Below the pieces are notes generated by a model. That model had not been told where the DNA came from. It ran no database searches and worked only from the letters and a program-made list of their open reading frames with translations. Shown one piece after another: positions 35,522 to 43,929 of a DNA stretch of 64,000 bases. How positions within the stretch are numbered: position 1 is the stretch's first letter; each line of letters begins with the position of its first letter. Where the stretch lies: positions 293,754 through 357,753 of the forward strand of contig NZ_JACSQF010000001.1 in NCBI RefSeq assembly GCF_014836755.1, given 5' to 3'. This DNA is from Oerskovia merdavium. Its GTDB lineage: Bacteria; Actinomycetota; Actinomycetes; Actinomycetales; Cellulomonadaceae. Position numbers and translations under genes: made by a program.

Positions 35522-36451
35522 TCAGCGCCCCTTCTTGCGGCCCTTCATCGACTGCGACTTGCCGAGGCGCTTGGCGACAGACTTGCCGGACTTCTTGCCG
35601 CCGCTCGGGGCCTGCTTGGCGCCGCTGCGCGCGGCGGCGCTCGTGGCCCGGGACCCCTTGGCACCTGCACCGCTCTTGCCGCCCGACGACGAACGCCCGT
35701 CCTTCTTCTTGCTCGCCTCGGGCGTGGGGGGCGTCGGGCCCGCCACGCCTCGCGAGCTGTTCGCGGTGCGCCCGCGCACGATGCCGATGAACTCCTCGAC
35801 GAGGTCCGTCTTGTCCTCGGTGACCCACCCCAGCGCGACCGGGGCCTCGGGGCCGTCGCCGAGCGTCCGGTACGTCAGGTCCTTGCGGTGGTGCAGCCGC
35901 GCGAGCGACTGCGGCACGACCAGCAGCCCGATCCCCGCGGCGACCAGCTCGATCGCGTCGGCCGTCGTGGTCGGACGCTCGCGCGCAGGCTTGCCGGGCA
36001 GCGCGAGCCGGTCGTCGTCCGCGGCTGCGCCGTCGGAGGCCTCCGCCCAGCCCAGGACGTCGTCGAGCGGGTGCAGGAGCACCTCGTCGGCGAGGTCGGC
36101 CACGGTGAGCGCTTCGTCACTCTCGAGCGCCGCGAAGACGTGGTCGCGCGGCACGACGACGACGGGCACCTCGGTGTACATCGCGATGTGGCTCAGGTCC
36201 TCGCTGCGCACGGGGCGACGCAGGATCGCGACGTCCGCCCCGCCGTCGAGCAGGAGGGCCTCGACCTGCGCGGACGGCACCGCGAGCGCCTCGATGCGCA
36301 CGTCGGGGACGCGGTCGATCCACGTCCGCACCCACTTGGACGGGGTGACGCCGGGGACGTAGGCCAGGCGGAAGCCGGGGGCCTGCGCGTCGGATACGTC
36401 CTCGGCCGGTTGCTCGGCCTCGTGCTCGGCGCTGCGCGCAGTCTCTTCCAC
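35522..36451 (-). CDS. LysR substrate-binding-domain protein without HTH, basic C-terminal tail
   Basis: A 309-residue protein whose residues about 25-225 match a LysR effector domain (FRLAYVPGVTPSKWV, GGADVAILRRPV, ELVAAGIGLLVVPQSLARL) but which has no N-terminal winged helix. The last 80 residues are a Lys/Ser/Gly/Ala-rich tail ending KGRKKGR, resembling histone H1-like nucleic-acid-binding tails. The GTG start follows TAGTGT by six bases. Divergent from the DUF5997 gene, a pair conserved in actinobacteria. Function unknown; binding of nucleic acid through the tail is inference. Confidence 0.85.
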   Translation of the reverse strand: MEETARSAEHEAEQPAEDVSDAQAPGFRLAYVPGVTPSKWVRTWIDRVPDVRIEALAVPSAQVEALLLDGGADVAILRRPVRSEDLSHIAMYTEVPVVVVPRDHVFAALESDEALTVADLADEVLLHPLDDVLGWAEASDGAAADDDRLALPGKPARERPTTTADAIELVAAGIGLLVVPQSLARLHHRKDLTYRTLGDGPEAPVALGWVTEDKTDLVEEFIGIVRGRTANSSRGVAGPTPPTPEASKKKDGRSSSGGKSGAGAKGSRATSAAARSGAKQAPSGGKKSGKSVAKRLGKSQSMKGRKKGR

Positions 36452-36511
36452 CCGACAACACTAGCCGCCCCCGGGACGAGGAACCGCGGCCGGGACCGAT
36501 ACCCTGGGACC

Positions 36512-36946
36512 ATGAGCACCCCGCACTCCTCCCAGACCATGAAGCCCGCTACCGCGGCGAAGAAGCTCGGGGTGTACCTTCCCGCCACTCCCCAGGAGTT
36601 CCAGGAGGGGACCATCACGCGCGGCCAGCTCGAGGAGCTGGAGACCAACCCGCCCGAGTGGCTCGTCGAGCTCCGTCGCAACGGACCCCACCCGCGACCC
36701 GTCGTCGCCGGTCGCCTGAACGTCTCGATCGCGGGCCTGGCCCGCGGCGGCGTCGAGGAAGCACTGACCACCGAGCAGATCAACGAGCTCCGTGAGGACC
36801 CGCCGGCGTGGCTCGAGCGCGAGCGCACCATCCAGGCCGAGGTCCGCGCCGAGGAGGAGCGCATCAAGGAGCGCGACCTCAAGAAGGCCAAGAAGGTCGC
36901 GCGCGCGAACCGCGAGGCCGAGCACAAGGCCGCAGCGGCCGAGTGA
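36512..36946 (+). CDS. DUF5997 family protein
   Basis: A 144-residue hydrophilic protein. The N-terminal half (TAAKKLGVYLPATPQEFQ, LEELETNPPEWLVELRRNGPHPRPVVAGRLNVSIAGLARGG by sections) is the DUF5997 core; the C-terminal 50 residues form a charged helix or coiled coil (RAEEERIKERDLKKAKKVARA). ATG six bases after TACCCT indicates a leaderless mRNA. It shares a 60-base divergent promoter region with the LysR-domain gene. Function unknown. Confidence 0.85.
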   Translation: MSTPHSSQTMKPATAAKKLGVYLPATPQEFQEGTITRGQLEELETNPPEWLVELRRNGPHPRPVVAGRLNVSIAGLARGGVEEALTTEQINELREDPPAWLERERTIQAEVRAEEERIKERDLKKAKKVARANREAEHKAAAAE

Positions 36947-36981
36947 CGCCTCGCGTCGTCTGAGCGGCCCGGAGGCAGCGG

Positions 36982-37290
36982 CTAGGAGGCGCCCCCGGCG
37001 CGGTCGGTGTGACCGAGCGCGAGGCCGGGGGCCACTCGGTCGCGCACGATCCGCTTGAGCACCGGGACCTCGGGGAAGCCCTTCTTCTCCTTGCGGTCCC
37101 ACACGAGCTCGTCGCCCACGCGGACCTGGAAGATCCCGCCCGTGCCGGGTACCAGCGCGACCTCGGTGAGCCGGGTCCCGAACGTCGTCAGCAGCTCCTG
37201 CGCGAGCCATGCCGCACGCAGCAGCCAGTTGCACTGCGTGCAGTAGGTGATCTCCACGCGGGCCGGTGTCTCGGTGCTCTGTTCGTCCAC
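36982..37290 (-). CDS. SelT/SelW/SelH-like thioredoxin-fold protein
   Basis: A 102-residue Rdx-family protein with CxxC in place of the CxxU of selenoproteins (EITYCTQCNWLLRAAWLAQELLTTF) and the C-terminal TGGIFQVRVGDELVWDRKEKKGFPEV by sections. Expected to be a small redox protein. GTG start lies six bases after CACGCT, which supports this start over a longer frame. Confidence 0.88.
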   Translation of the reverse strand: MDEQSTETPARVEITYCTQCNWLLRAAWLAQELLTTFGTRLTEVALVPGTGGIFQVRVGDELVWDRKEKKGFPEVPVLKRIVRDRVAPGLALGHTDRAGGAS

Positions 37291-37351
37291 GCGCCCAGCG
37301 TGCCAGACGACGGGGCCCGCCGAGCACCGCGGCCGTCCGTGGCCCCCGGGC

Positions 37352-37431
37352 GCCGAGCACGAGGTTGCGCGCACCCGAGCACGAGGTTGCGGTCGCCGAA
37401 CCCGTCACAGCGACCGCAACCTCGTGCTCGG
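37352..37431. repeat. hairpin with duplicated left arm after the LysE-type gene
   Basis: Arms 37375-37396 and 37410-37431 are a perfect 22-bp pair with a 13-base loop. A second copy of the left arm, GCCGAGCACGAGGTTGCG, lies at 37352-37369, so two left arms can compete for one right arm. It is 18 bases past the LysE-type stop and probably terminates that gene. Confidence 0.8.
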
Positions 37432-37448
37432 CACCGCGAGCCGACCCG

Positions 37449-38069
37449 TCAGCGCACGACGAGCACGACCGCGAGCACGGCCATGACGAGCGCGATCCCG
37501 CCGTCGAGCACGCGCCACGCGACCGGGCGCGCGAAGAGCGGCGCGAGCACACGCGCCCCGAAGCCCAGCGCCGTGAACCAGACGAGGCTCGCGATCCCGG
37601 CCCCGATGCCGAAGACCCAGCGCCCGCTCTCCCCGTACGCTGCCGCGAGCGAGCCGAGCAGCAGGACCGTGTCGAGGTAGACGTGCGGGTTGAGCCACGT
37701 GAGGGCGAGCGCGGTCCCGACGGCGGCACCCACCGACATCCGCAGCCCACCCTCGGCCGCCTCGAGGGCCGCGGGGCGCAGCGCGCGCCGGGCAGCCTGG
37801 ACCGCCAGGACGAGCAGGAACGCGGCCCCGCCCCAGCGCACGACCGCGAGCAGCACGGGGGCGTTCGAGACGAGGACGCCCAGGCCGGCGACGCCCGCGG
37901 CGATGAGCACCAGGTCCGACAGCGCGCACACCAGGACCACGGGCAGGACGTGCTCGCGCCGCAGCCCTTGCCGCAGGACGAACGCATTCTGCGACCCGAT
38001 CGCGACGATCAGGGACAGTCCGGTGCCGAGGCCGGCGAGCAGGGGCGCGAGGGTGGTCACGTCCTCCAC
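37449..38069 (-). CDS. LysE/ArgO-family amino acid exporter
   Basis: A 206-residue exporter of basic amino acids with six spans. Family features are SLIVAIGSQNAFVLRQGLRREHV and LALTWLNPHVYLDTVLLLGSLA by sections, both strongly LysE/ArgO-like. The GTG at 38069 is the best upstream start; a GTG three codons later is possible. Divergent from a LysR regulator of the ArgP/LysG type, the usual arrangement. Confidence 0.92.
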   Translation of the reverse strand: MEDVTTLAPLLAGLGTGLSLIVAIGSQNAFVLRQGLRREHVLPVVLVCALSDLVLIAAGVAGLGVLVSNAPVLLAVVRWGGAAFLLVLAVQAARRALRPAALEAAEGGLRMSVGAAVGTALALTWLNPHVYLDTVLLLGSLAAAYGESGRWVFGIGAGIASLVWFTALGFGARVLAPLFARPVAWRVLDGGIALVMAVLAVVLVVR

Positions 38070-38129
38070 GGTAGGCAGGGCCAGCGGTTCAGTACAGCGA
38101 ATGTTTCTGCAGAACCTTAAGATCTGCTC

Positions 38130-38999
38130 ATGGTGGATCTTCAGGCCGACCAGCTCCGGACGCTCGACGCGATCGCGACCGCGGGCACGTTCGAGGCCGC
38201 CGCGCAGCAGCTCGGAGTGACCCCGTCCGCGATCAGCCAGCGCATGCGCGCGCTCGAGGCCGCCGTGGGCCAGGTGCTGGTGCGCCGGGGACGGCCCGCG
38301 ACGCTCACGGCGCCGGGCGAGGTGCTCGTGCGCCACGCACGCCGGCTCGCCCTCCAGCACGCCGAGGTCCTGGCCGAGCTCGACCTGGCCGAGGGAGACA
38401 CCCCCGAGCTCACGCTCGTCATCACGGGCGACGCCCTGACGACCTGGGCCCTTCCCGTGCTCGCCGAGGCCTCGGCCTGGGCCCGGCTGGAGATCCTGCG
38501 CGAGGACCAGGACCACTCGATCGACCTCCTGCGGGACGGGAAGGCCGTCGCCACGATCACGTCGGTCGCCGAGGCCGTCCCCGGCTGCCGCTCGACGCGG
38601 CTGGGCCGGATGCGCTACCGCCCGTTCGCGAGCCCGGCGTTCGTCGAGCGCTGGTTCCCCGACGGCCCCACGGCCGCCGCACTCGCAGCGGCGCCCGTCC
38701 TCGTGTTCGACCGCAAGGACGACCTCCAGGACCGCTACCTGGGCGGGCGCGCGGGCGGCCCGCGCCACCACGTCCCGGCCTCGCACGAGTTCCTGCGCGC
38801 GGTCGAGCTCGGCATGGGCTGGGGCATGCTGCCGGACCTCCAGAGCCGGGAGCCGGAGGCGGCGGGCCTGCTCGTGGGGTTCGACGACGCAGCGAGCCTG
38901 ACCGTGCCGCAGTACTGGCAGCAGTGGCGCCTGCACTCACCCACGCTCGACAGGGTCGCGACCGCCGTCCGCGAGGCCGCGGCCACCCACCTGCGCTGA
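38130..38999 (+). CDS. ArgP/LysG-type LysR regulator
   Basis: A 289-residue LysR activator of amino-acid export. HTH at residues 5-45 (QLRTLDAIATAGTFEAAAQQL, VTPSAISQRMRALE) followed by an ArgP-type effector domain. The ATG lies six bases after TAAGAT (leaderless). The 60-base gap to the exporter gene has AT-rich sequence (TTTCTGCAGAA near 38104) that could be its operator. Expected effectors are Lys, Arg or His. Confidence 0.92.
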   Translation: MVDLQADQLRTLDAIATAGTFEAAAQQLGVTPSAISQRMRALEAAVGQVLVRRGRPATLTAPGEVLVRHARRLALQHAEVLAELDLAEGDTPELTLVITGDALTTWALPVLAEASAWARLEILREDQDHSIDLLRDGKAVATITSVAEAVPGCRSTRLGRMRYRPFASPAFVERWFPDGPTAAALAAAPVLVFDRKDDLQDRYLGGRAGGPRHHVPASHEFLRAVELGMGWGMLPDLQSREPEAAGLLVGFDDAASLTVPQYWQQWRLHSPTLDRVATAVREAAATHLR

Positions 39000-39033
39000 C
39001 GCCGGGCACCACGGGGCAGGGCAGACTTGTCCC

Positions 39034-40320
39034 GTGCCCTCCCCCACTTCCGACGAACGACTTCCCCGCAGCTCCGTCCCGTCCGACGGCCCGGCCGGCC
39101 CAGGCCGCGCCGCACAGCCTGACGCCGCGGCGCTCCGGGACCAGGCCGCCCTCGACCGGCTGCTCGCGGGGCTCGAGCGCTTCTCGCCCGACGACGATCC
39201 CGCTCACCCGCGCGGCGGCGCGGCAGACCCTCCGCTCGTCGCGGTCGACGCGACGGACCGGTTGCTGCTCGACGAGGCGGCGAGCGCCCTGGCTGCGAGC
39301 GGCCCGGGTGAGGTCGTCGTGATCGACGACCGGTTCGGGGCGCTGACCCTGGGTGCCGCGGTCGCGCACGGGCTCACGGGGATCCGGGTCCACCAGGACG
39401 CGCTGACGAGCGAGCTCGCGCTCGACCGGAACGCGCACGAGGCGACGGTCCACGGCCAGGCGGGACTGACTGCCACCTTCACCCACCTCCCGCTCGGCGA
39501 GGACCTGCTGCGGGGCGCGCGCGTCGTCCTGCTCCAGCTCCCGCGCTCGCTCGCCGCGCTGCGCGACGTCGCGGAGCACGTGGCGCGCTTCGCCGCGCCG
39601 GACGTGGTGGTGCTCGCCGGTGGCCGCCTCAAGCACATGACCCCGACCATGAACGACGTCCTGGCCGAGTCCTTCACGGACGTGCGGGCGAGCCTCGCTC
39701 GGCAGAAGTCGCGCGTCCTGGTGGCGCGCGGGCCCCGTCCCGGCGTCGGCCTCACCTATCCCGTGACCGAGCACCTGGCGGAGCTCGACCTCGACGTGGT
39801 CGCGTACGGGGCGGCGTTCGCGGGTGCGAGCCTCGACATCGGCACGCGCTACCTCCTGGGCTTCCTCGACCGGGTCTCGCCCGACGCGCGCGACGCCGTG
39901 GACCTGGGCTGCGGCACGGGCATCCTCGCGGTGTCGTTCGCGCGCTCGCGCCCGGACGCCGTGGTCGTGGCGACCGACCAGTCGGAGGCCGCGGTGCGCT
40001 CGGCCCGAGCGACGGCTGTGGCCGGCGGTGTGGGCGAGCGGGTGCGCGTGGTGCGCGACGACGTGGGTTCCTCGCTCGCGGAACGCAGCGCCGACGTCGT
40101 GCTGTGCAACCCGCCCTTCCACCAGGGCGCCGCCCTGAGCACGGGCGTCGCGCACCGCATGTTCGCGGCCGCGGGGCGCGTGCTGCGCCCGGGCGGCGAG
40201 CTGTGGACGGTCTACAACTCGCACCTGCGCTACCGCCCCGCGCTCGAGCGCGCGGTGGGCCCCACGACGCAGGCGGGCCGGGGCCCCAAGTTCACGGTGA
40301 CGCGCAGCGTCGCCCGGTGA
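39034..40320 (+). CDS. RlmG/RsmC-like rRNA (guanine-N2) methyltransferase
   Basis: A 428-residue protein with two Rossmann-like halves, as in RlmG and RsmC. The C-terminal half carries the SAM motif VDLGCGTGILAVSFARS and the catalytic NPPFHQG; the N-terminal half is a degenerate methyltransferase fold (VVVIDDRFGALTLGAAV). It likely methylates a guanine in 23S or 16S rRNA. GTG start, six bases after CAGACT. Monocistronic. Confidence 0.88.
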   Translation: MPSPTSDERLPRSSVPSDGPAGPGRAAQPDAAALRDQAALDRLLAGLERFSPDDDPAHPRGGAADPPLVAVDATDRLLLDEAASALAASGPGEVVVIDDRFGALTLGAAVAHGLTGIRVHQDALTSELALDRNAHEATVHGQAGLTATFTHLPLGEDLLRGARVVLLQLPRSLAALRDVAEHVARFAAPDVVVLAGGRLKHMTPTMNDVLAESFTDVRASLARQKSRVLVARGPRPGVGLTYPVTEHLAELDLDVVAYGAAFAGASLDIGTRYLLGFLDRVSPDARDAVDLGCGTGILAVSFARSRPDAVVVATDQSEAAVRSARATAVAGGVGERVRVVRDDVGSSLAERSADVVLCNPPFHQGAALSTGVAHRMFAAAGRVLRPGGELWTVYNSHLRYRPALERAVGPTTQAGRGPKFTVTRSVAR

Positions 40321-40361
40321 GAACCTGAGGGCCCCGGCCCGTCAGTCGCGTGAGGTCGAGG

Positions 40362-40766
40362 TCACTGGACCCCGACGACGTCCACCACGAAGACCAACGT
40401 GTCCGTGCCGCCGATGCCCGCCTGGGGGACGCCGCGCATGCCGTAGCCGTGCTCCGGCGGGATCGAGAGCAGGACGCGCGATCCGACGTTCTGGCCCACG
40501 AGGCCCTTGTCCCAGCCGCCGATGACCGCGCCGGTCCCGATGGGGAACGAGATGGTCTGGCCGCGGTCGTACGAGGTGTCGAAGATGTCGCCGTCCCAGA
40601 CCTGACCCAGGTAGTTCACGACGATGGTGCGGCCTGCGGTGACGACCGGGCCGCTGCCCTCCTCGAGGACCTGGACCTGGAGGCCGGCGGGGGCGCCGCC
40701 CTCGGGGAACGTCAGGACGGGCTTGTCGCCGAACGTGCCGGACGCGGTGGGGAGCTGCGTGCTCAT
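40362..40766 (-). CDS. FKBP-type peptidyl-prolyl cis-trans isomerase
   Basis: A 134-residue single-domain FKBP. VNYLGQVWDGDIFDTSYDRG, FPIGTGAVIGGWDKGLVGQ and SRVLLSIPPEHGYG by sections give the full FK506-binding pocket. No signal peptide, so cytoplasmic. ATG with GAGGTAG six bases upstream. Divergent from the GH15 gene. Confidence 0.94.
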   Translation of the reverse strand: MSTQLPTASGTFGDKPVLTFPEGGAPAGLQVQVLEEGSGPVVTAGRTIVVNYLGQVWDGDIFDTSYDRGQTISFPIGTGAVIGGWDKGLVGQNVGSRVLLSIPPEHGYGMRGVPQAGIGGTDTLVFVVDVVGVQ

Positions 40767-40852
40767 GGTGCTACCTCTCGGTGGGAGTGCAGGGTTTCGA
40801 GAACAAGCCTAAGCGGCGCGCCTCACCGGCGGGCCCGGCTCGCCCGTCCCGC

Positions 40853-40907
40853 GTGCCCGACGACGGAGCGCACCGCGCGCTCCCGGGTGCGCTCCGCCGT
40901 CGGGCAC
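40853..40907. repeat. 22-bp-stem hairpin in the FKBP/GH15 divergent region
   Basis: Arms 40853-40874 and 40886-40907 pair at 21 of 22 positions with an 11-base loop. Both flanking genes read away from it, so it is not a simple terminator for them. It stops nine bases before the GH15 -35 box. Confidence 0.75.
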
Positions 40908-40915
40908 CGCTCCAC

Positions 40916-40944
40916 CTGACAACCGCCGCCCGGAGGCGCACGCT
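40916..40944 (+). promoter_or_regulatory. promoter of the GH15 gene
   Basis: CTGACA (-35, 40916-40921), a spacer of exactly 17 bases and CACGCT (-10, 40939-40944), then six bases to the ATG at 40951: a complete leaderless promoter. Confidence 0.6.
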
Positions 40945-40950
40945 GGCTGG

Positions 40951-42987
40951 ATGAACGCTCCGCGTGCCGATCGCGAGACCACCCAGGACGCCCCGCCCCC
41001 GGCCGCCCCGCTCGCCCCGGCCGACTCCGCCCGGCCGGTCGACGCGGGCGACGGGCTCGACTCGCCCGTGACGCACGCGGGCGGCGCCCAGGTGCCGAGC
41101 GGGCGACGCTCGGCGTTCCCCGGGATCGCGGAGTACGCGTTCCTGTCCGACTGCGAGTGCAACGCGCTCGTGGCCCCGAGCGGCGCGATCGAGTGGATGT
41201 GCGTGCCGCGCCCCGACGCGCCCAGCATCTTCGCGGCCGTGCTCGACCGGGGGGCGGGCTCGTTCCGCGTGGGACCCTACGGTGCACGGGTGCCCGCGGC
41301 CCGCCGCTACGTGCCGGGCACGCTCGTGCTCGAGACGACGTGGCAGACGCCCACGGGCTGGCTCGTCGTGCGCGACGCGATGCTCATGGGGCCCTGGCAC
41401 AACGTCGACGAACGCTCGCGGACGCACCGGCGCACGCCCACGGACTGCGACGCCGAGCACATGCTGCTGCGCACGATCGTGTGCGTCAACGGCACGGTGG
41501 ACGTCGAGGTCGTGTGCGAACCGCTCCCGGACTACGGGCGCGAGGCCGCCCGGTGGGAGTACGAGGGGCCCACGTACAGCACGCTCGTGACCCGCTCGCC
41601 CCTCACGGCGAGCCCGGACCTGCGCCTGAGCGGCAGCCTGCGGCTCGGCATCGAGGACCGTCGCGCGCAGGGTCGCACGCGCATGAGCGCGGGCGAGACC
41701 GCGTACGTGACGCTGTCGTGGTCGGACCGCCCGACGCCCGGGACCTGGCCCGAGGCCGCCGACGCCATGGGCCGCACCGAGCAGTACTGGCGCGACTGGA
41801 TCACGCAGGGCGTCTTCCCCGACCACCCGTGGCGCTCGTACCTCCAGCGCAGCGCGCTCACGCTCAAGGGGCTCACGTACGCACCGACCGGGGCGCTGCT
41901 CGCCGCCGCGACCACGTCCCTTCCCGAGGCGCCCCAGGGCGAGCGCAACTGGGACTACCGCTACGCGTGGGTGCGCGACTCGACGTTCGCGCTGTGGGGC
42001 CTGTACACGCTGGGTCTCGACCGCGAGGCCGACGACTTCTTCGCGTTCGTGCACGACGTCTGCCGCGACGGGCGCGAGCTCCAGATCATGTACGGCGTGG
42101 GGGGCGAGACCGAGCTGACCGAGAGCACGCTCGACCACCTCGCGGGGTACGACGACGCGCGGCCCGTCCGGCTCGGGAACGCCGCCTACGACCAGCAGCA
42201 GCACGACATGTGGGGAGCGGTGCTCGACTCGGTGTACCTGCATGCCAAGTCGCGCGAGCAGCTGCCCGAGTCGCTGTGGCCCGTCCTCAAGGCCCAGGTC
42301 GAGGAGGCGGCCGCGCACTGGCACGAGCCCGACCGGGGGCTGTGGGAGATCCGCGGCGAGCCCCAGCACTTCACGTCGTCCAAGGTCATGTGCTGGGTCG
42401 CGCTCGACCGCGGTGCCCGGCTGGCCCGGATGTACGACGAGCCCGACTACGCCGACCAGTGGCAGGCCGTCGCCGACGAGATCCGGGCCGACGTGCTCGA
42501 GCACGGGGTCGACTCGCGGGGCGTGCTCGTCCAGCGCTACGGCGCCGACGCCCTGGACGCGTCTCTGCTGCTCGTCCCGCTCCTGCGGTTCCTGCCGCCC
42601 GACGACCCGCGCGTGGTCGCGACGGTCGACGCGATCGCGAGCGAGCTCACGGTCAACGGGCTCGTGCTCCGGTACCGCACCGACGAGACCGACGACGGGC
42701 TCTCGGGCGAGGAGGGGACGTTCACGATCTGCTCGTTCTGGCTGGTGTCCGCGCTGGTCGAGGTCGGCGAGCTCGACCGGGCGCGCGTGCTGTGCGAGCG
42801 GCTGCTGTCGTTCGCGAGCGAGCTCGACCTGTACGCGGAGGAGATCGACCCGCACTCGGGCCGGCACCTGGGGAACTTCCCGCAGGCGTTCACGCACCTG
42901 GCACTCATCAACGCGGTCGTGCACGTGGTGCGGGCCGAGGAACGGCGCGACGACGCGGGGCACTTCGAGGCGGCCCGCCGACGCTGA
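40951..42987 (+). CDS. GH15 glucoamylase/trehalase-like hydrolase
   Basis: A 678-residue inverting glycosidase of family GH15. After an Ala/Pro-rich leader (about 50 residues) it has the N-terminal beta domain (EYAFLSDCECNALVAPSGAIEW by sections), then the (alpha/alpha)6 barrel with the signature GERNWDYRYAWVRDSTFALWGL by sections and the second catalytic Glu region DGLSGEEGTFTICSFW. No signal peptide, so cytoplasmic. Actinobacterial members of this layout include trehalases as well as glucoamylases; the substrate is undecided. Confidence 0.92.
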   Translation: MNAPRADRETTQDAPPPAAPLAPADSARPVDAGDGLDSPVTHAGGAQVPSGRRSAFPGIAEYAFLSDCECNALVAPSGAIEWMCVPRPDAPSIFAAVLDRGAGSFRVGPYGARVPAARRYVPGTLVLETTWQTPTGWLVVRDAMLMGPWHNVDERSRTHRRTPTDCDAEHMLLRTIVCVNGTVDVEVVCEPLPDYGREAARWEYEGPTYSTLVTRSPLTASPDLRLSGSLRLGIEDRRAQGRTRMSAGETAYVTLSWSDRPTPGTWPEAADAMGRTEQYWRDWITQGVFPDHPWRSYLQRSALTLKGLTYAPTGALLAAATTSLPEAPQGERNWDYRYAWVRDSTFALWGLYTLGLDREADDFFAFVHDVCRDGRELQIMYGVGGETELTESTLDHLAGYDDARPVRLGNAAYDQQQHDMWGAVLDSVYLHAKSREQLPESLWPVLKAQVEEAAAHWHEPDRGLWEIRGEPQHFTSSKVMCWVALDRGARLARMYDEPDYADQWQAVADEIRADVLEHGVDSRGVLVQRYGADALDASLLLVPLLRFLPPDDPRVVATVDAIASELTVNGLVLRYRTDETDDGLSGEEGTFTICSFWLVSALVEVGELDRARVLCERLLSFASELDLYAEEIDPHSGRHLGNFPQAFTHLALINAVVHVVRAEERRDDAGHFEAARRR

Positions 42988-43043
42988 CGGGCTCTCCTGC
43001 CGAGGGCGACGAACCGACCCGCGCGACCCTCTTGCGCACCCGT

Positions 43044-43061
43044 GGCTAATGGCATTAGCCT
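43044..43061 (+). promoter_or_regulatory. operator and -10 box of the hydrolase/TetR operon
   Basis: A perfect 8-1-8 palindrome GGCTAATGGCATTAGCC (43044-43060) overlaps the -10 box TAGCCT (43056-43061), which lies seven bases before the ATG. The TetR gene is second in the operon, so autorepression is the natural reading. A -35-like TTGCGC lies at 43032-43037. Confidence 0.7.
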
Positions 43062-43068
43062 AGACGCT

Positions 43069-43929
43069 ATGAGCACTCACCAGACCGTGGAGTTCCTCCC
43101 CCGCCCCGAGGGGCGCATCGCGTACACCGTGACCGGCACGGGCCCGCTCGTGGTCGCCGTCCCCGGCATGGGCGACCTGCGCTCGACCTACCGCGACCTC
43201 GTGCCCCCGCTCGTGGCCGCGGGCTACCGCGTCGCCGTGACCGACCTGCGGGGCCACGGCGACAGCGACACGACCTTCCGCACGCACGGCGACGTCGCGA
43301 CGGGCCAGGACCTCGTGGCGCTCGTCGAGCACCTGGGCGGTCCCGCCGTCCTGGTCGGGAACTCGATGGGAGCCGGGGCGGCGACCTGGGCCGCCGCCGA
43401 GCAGCCCGACGCCGTCGTGGGCCTCGTCCTCCTCGGCCCCTTCCTGCGGGACCCGGCCGTGAGCGCCGCACGCGCCCGGGCGAACCGGTGGCTCTACCGG
43501 GTCACCCTGGCCCGCCCCTGGGGCGCGGCCGCGTGGGCCGGCTTCTACTCGTCGCTGACCAAGGGGCGCAAGGCCCCGTGGCATGCCGAGCACGTCGCCG
43601 CGCTCCGCACCTCGATGCGCGAGCCGGGTCGCCTGCGCAGCTTCCGCGACCTCGCGCTCGCCCTCACGCACGCACCCGTCGAGGCACGCCTCCGCGAGGT
43701 CGAGGCCCCCGCGATCGCCTTCATGGGGTCGCTCGACCCCGACTTCTCGGACCAGGCCGCCGAGCTCGCCTGGATCGAGGAGTCGATCGGCGCGCAGGGC
43801 CACCTGGTGCCCGACGTCGGGCACTACCCGCAGCACCAGTCCCCCGAGGTCGTCGCACCCGCGACCCTCGCGTTCCTCGACGGCCTGCGCTCGTCCGCGG
43901 GTGCGCACGGCTGGGTCGCCCGTGGCTAG
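43069..43929 (+). CDS. alpha/beta hydrolase
   Basis: A 286-residue alpha/beta-fold hydrolase. Oxyanion region VVAVPGMGDLRST, strand with DLRGHGDSD, nucleophile elbow GNSMGAG (Ser), acid in MGSLDPDFSD and His in VGHYPQHQ. First gene of an operon with a TetR regulator and a membrane protein; translated from a probably leaderless mRNA. Substrate unknown. Confidence 0.9.
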   Translation: MSTHQTVEFLPRPEGRIAYTVTGTGPLVVAVPGMGDLRSTYRDLVPPLVAAGYRVAVTDLRGHGDSDTTFRTHGDVATGQDLVALVEHLGGPAVLVGNSMGAGAATWAAAEQPDAVVGLVLLGPFLRDPAVSAARARANRWLYRVTLARPWGAAAWAGFYSSLTKGRKAPWHAEHVAALRTSMREPGRLRSFRDLALALTHAPVEARLREVEAPAIAFMGSLDPDFSDQAAELAWIEESIGAQGHLVPDVGHYPQHQSPEVVAPATLAFLDGLRSSAGAHGWVARG

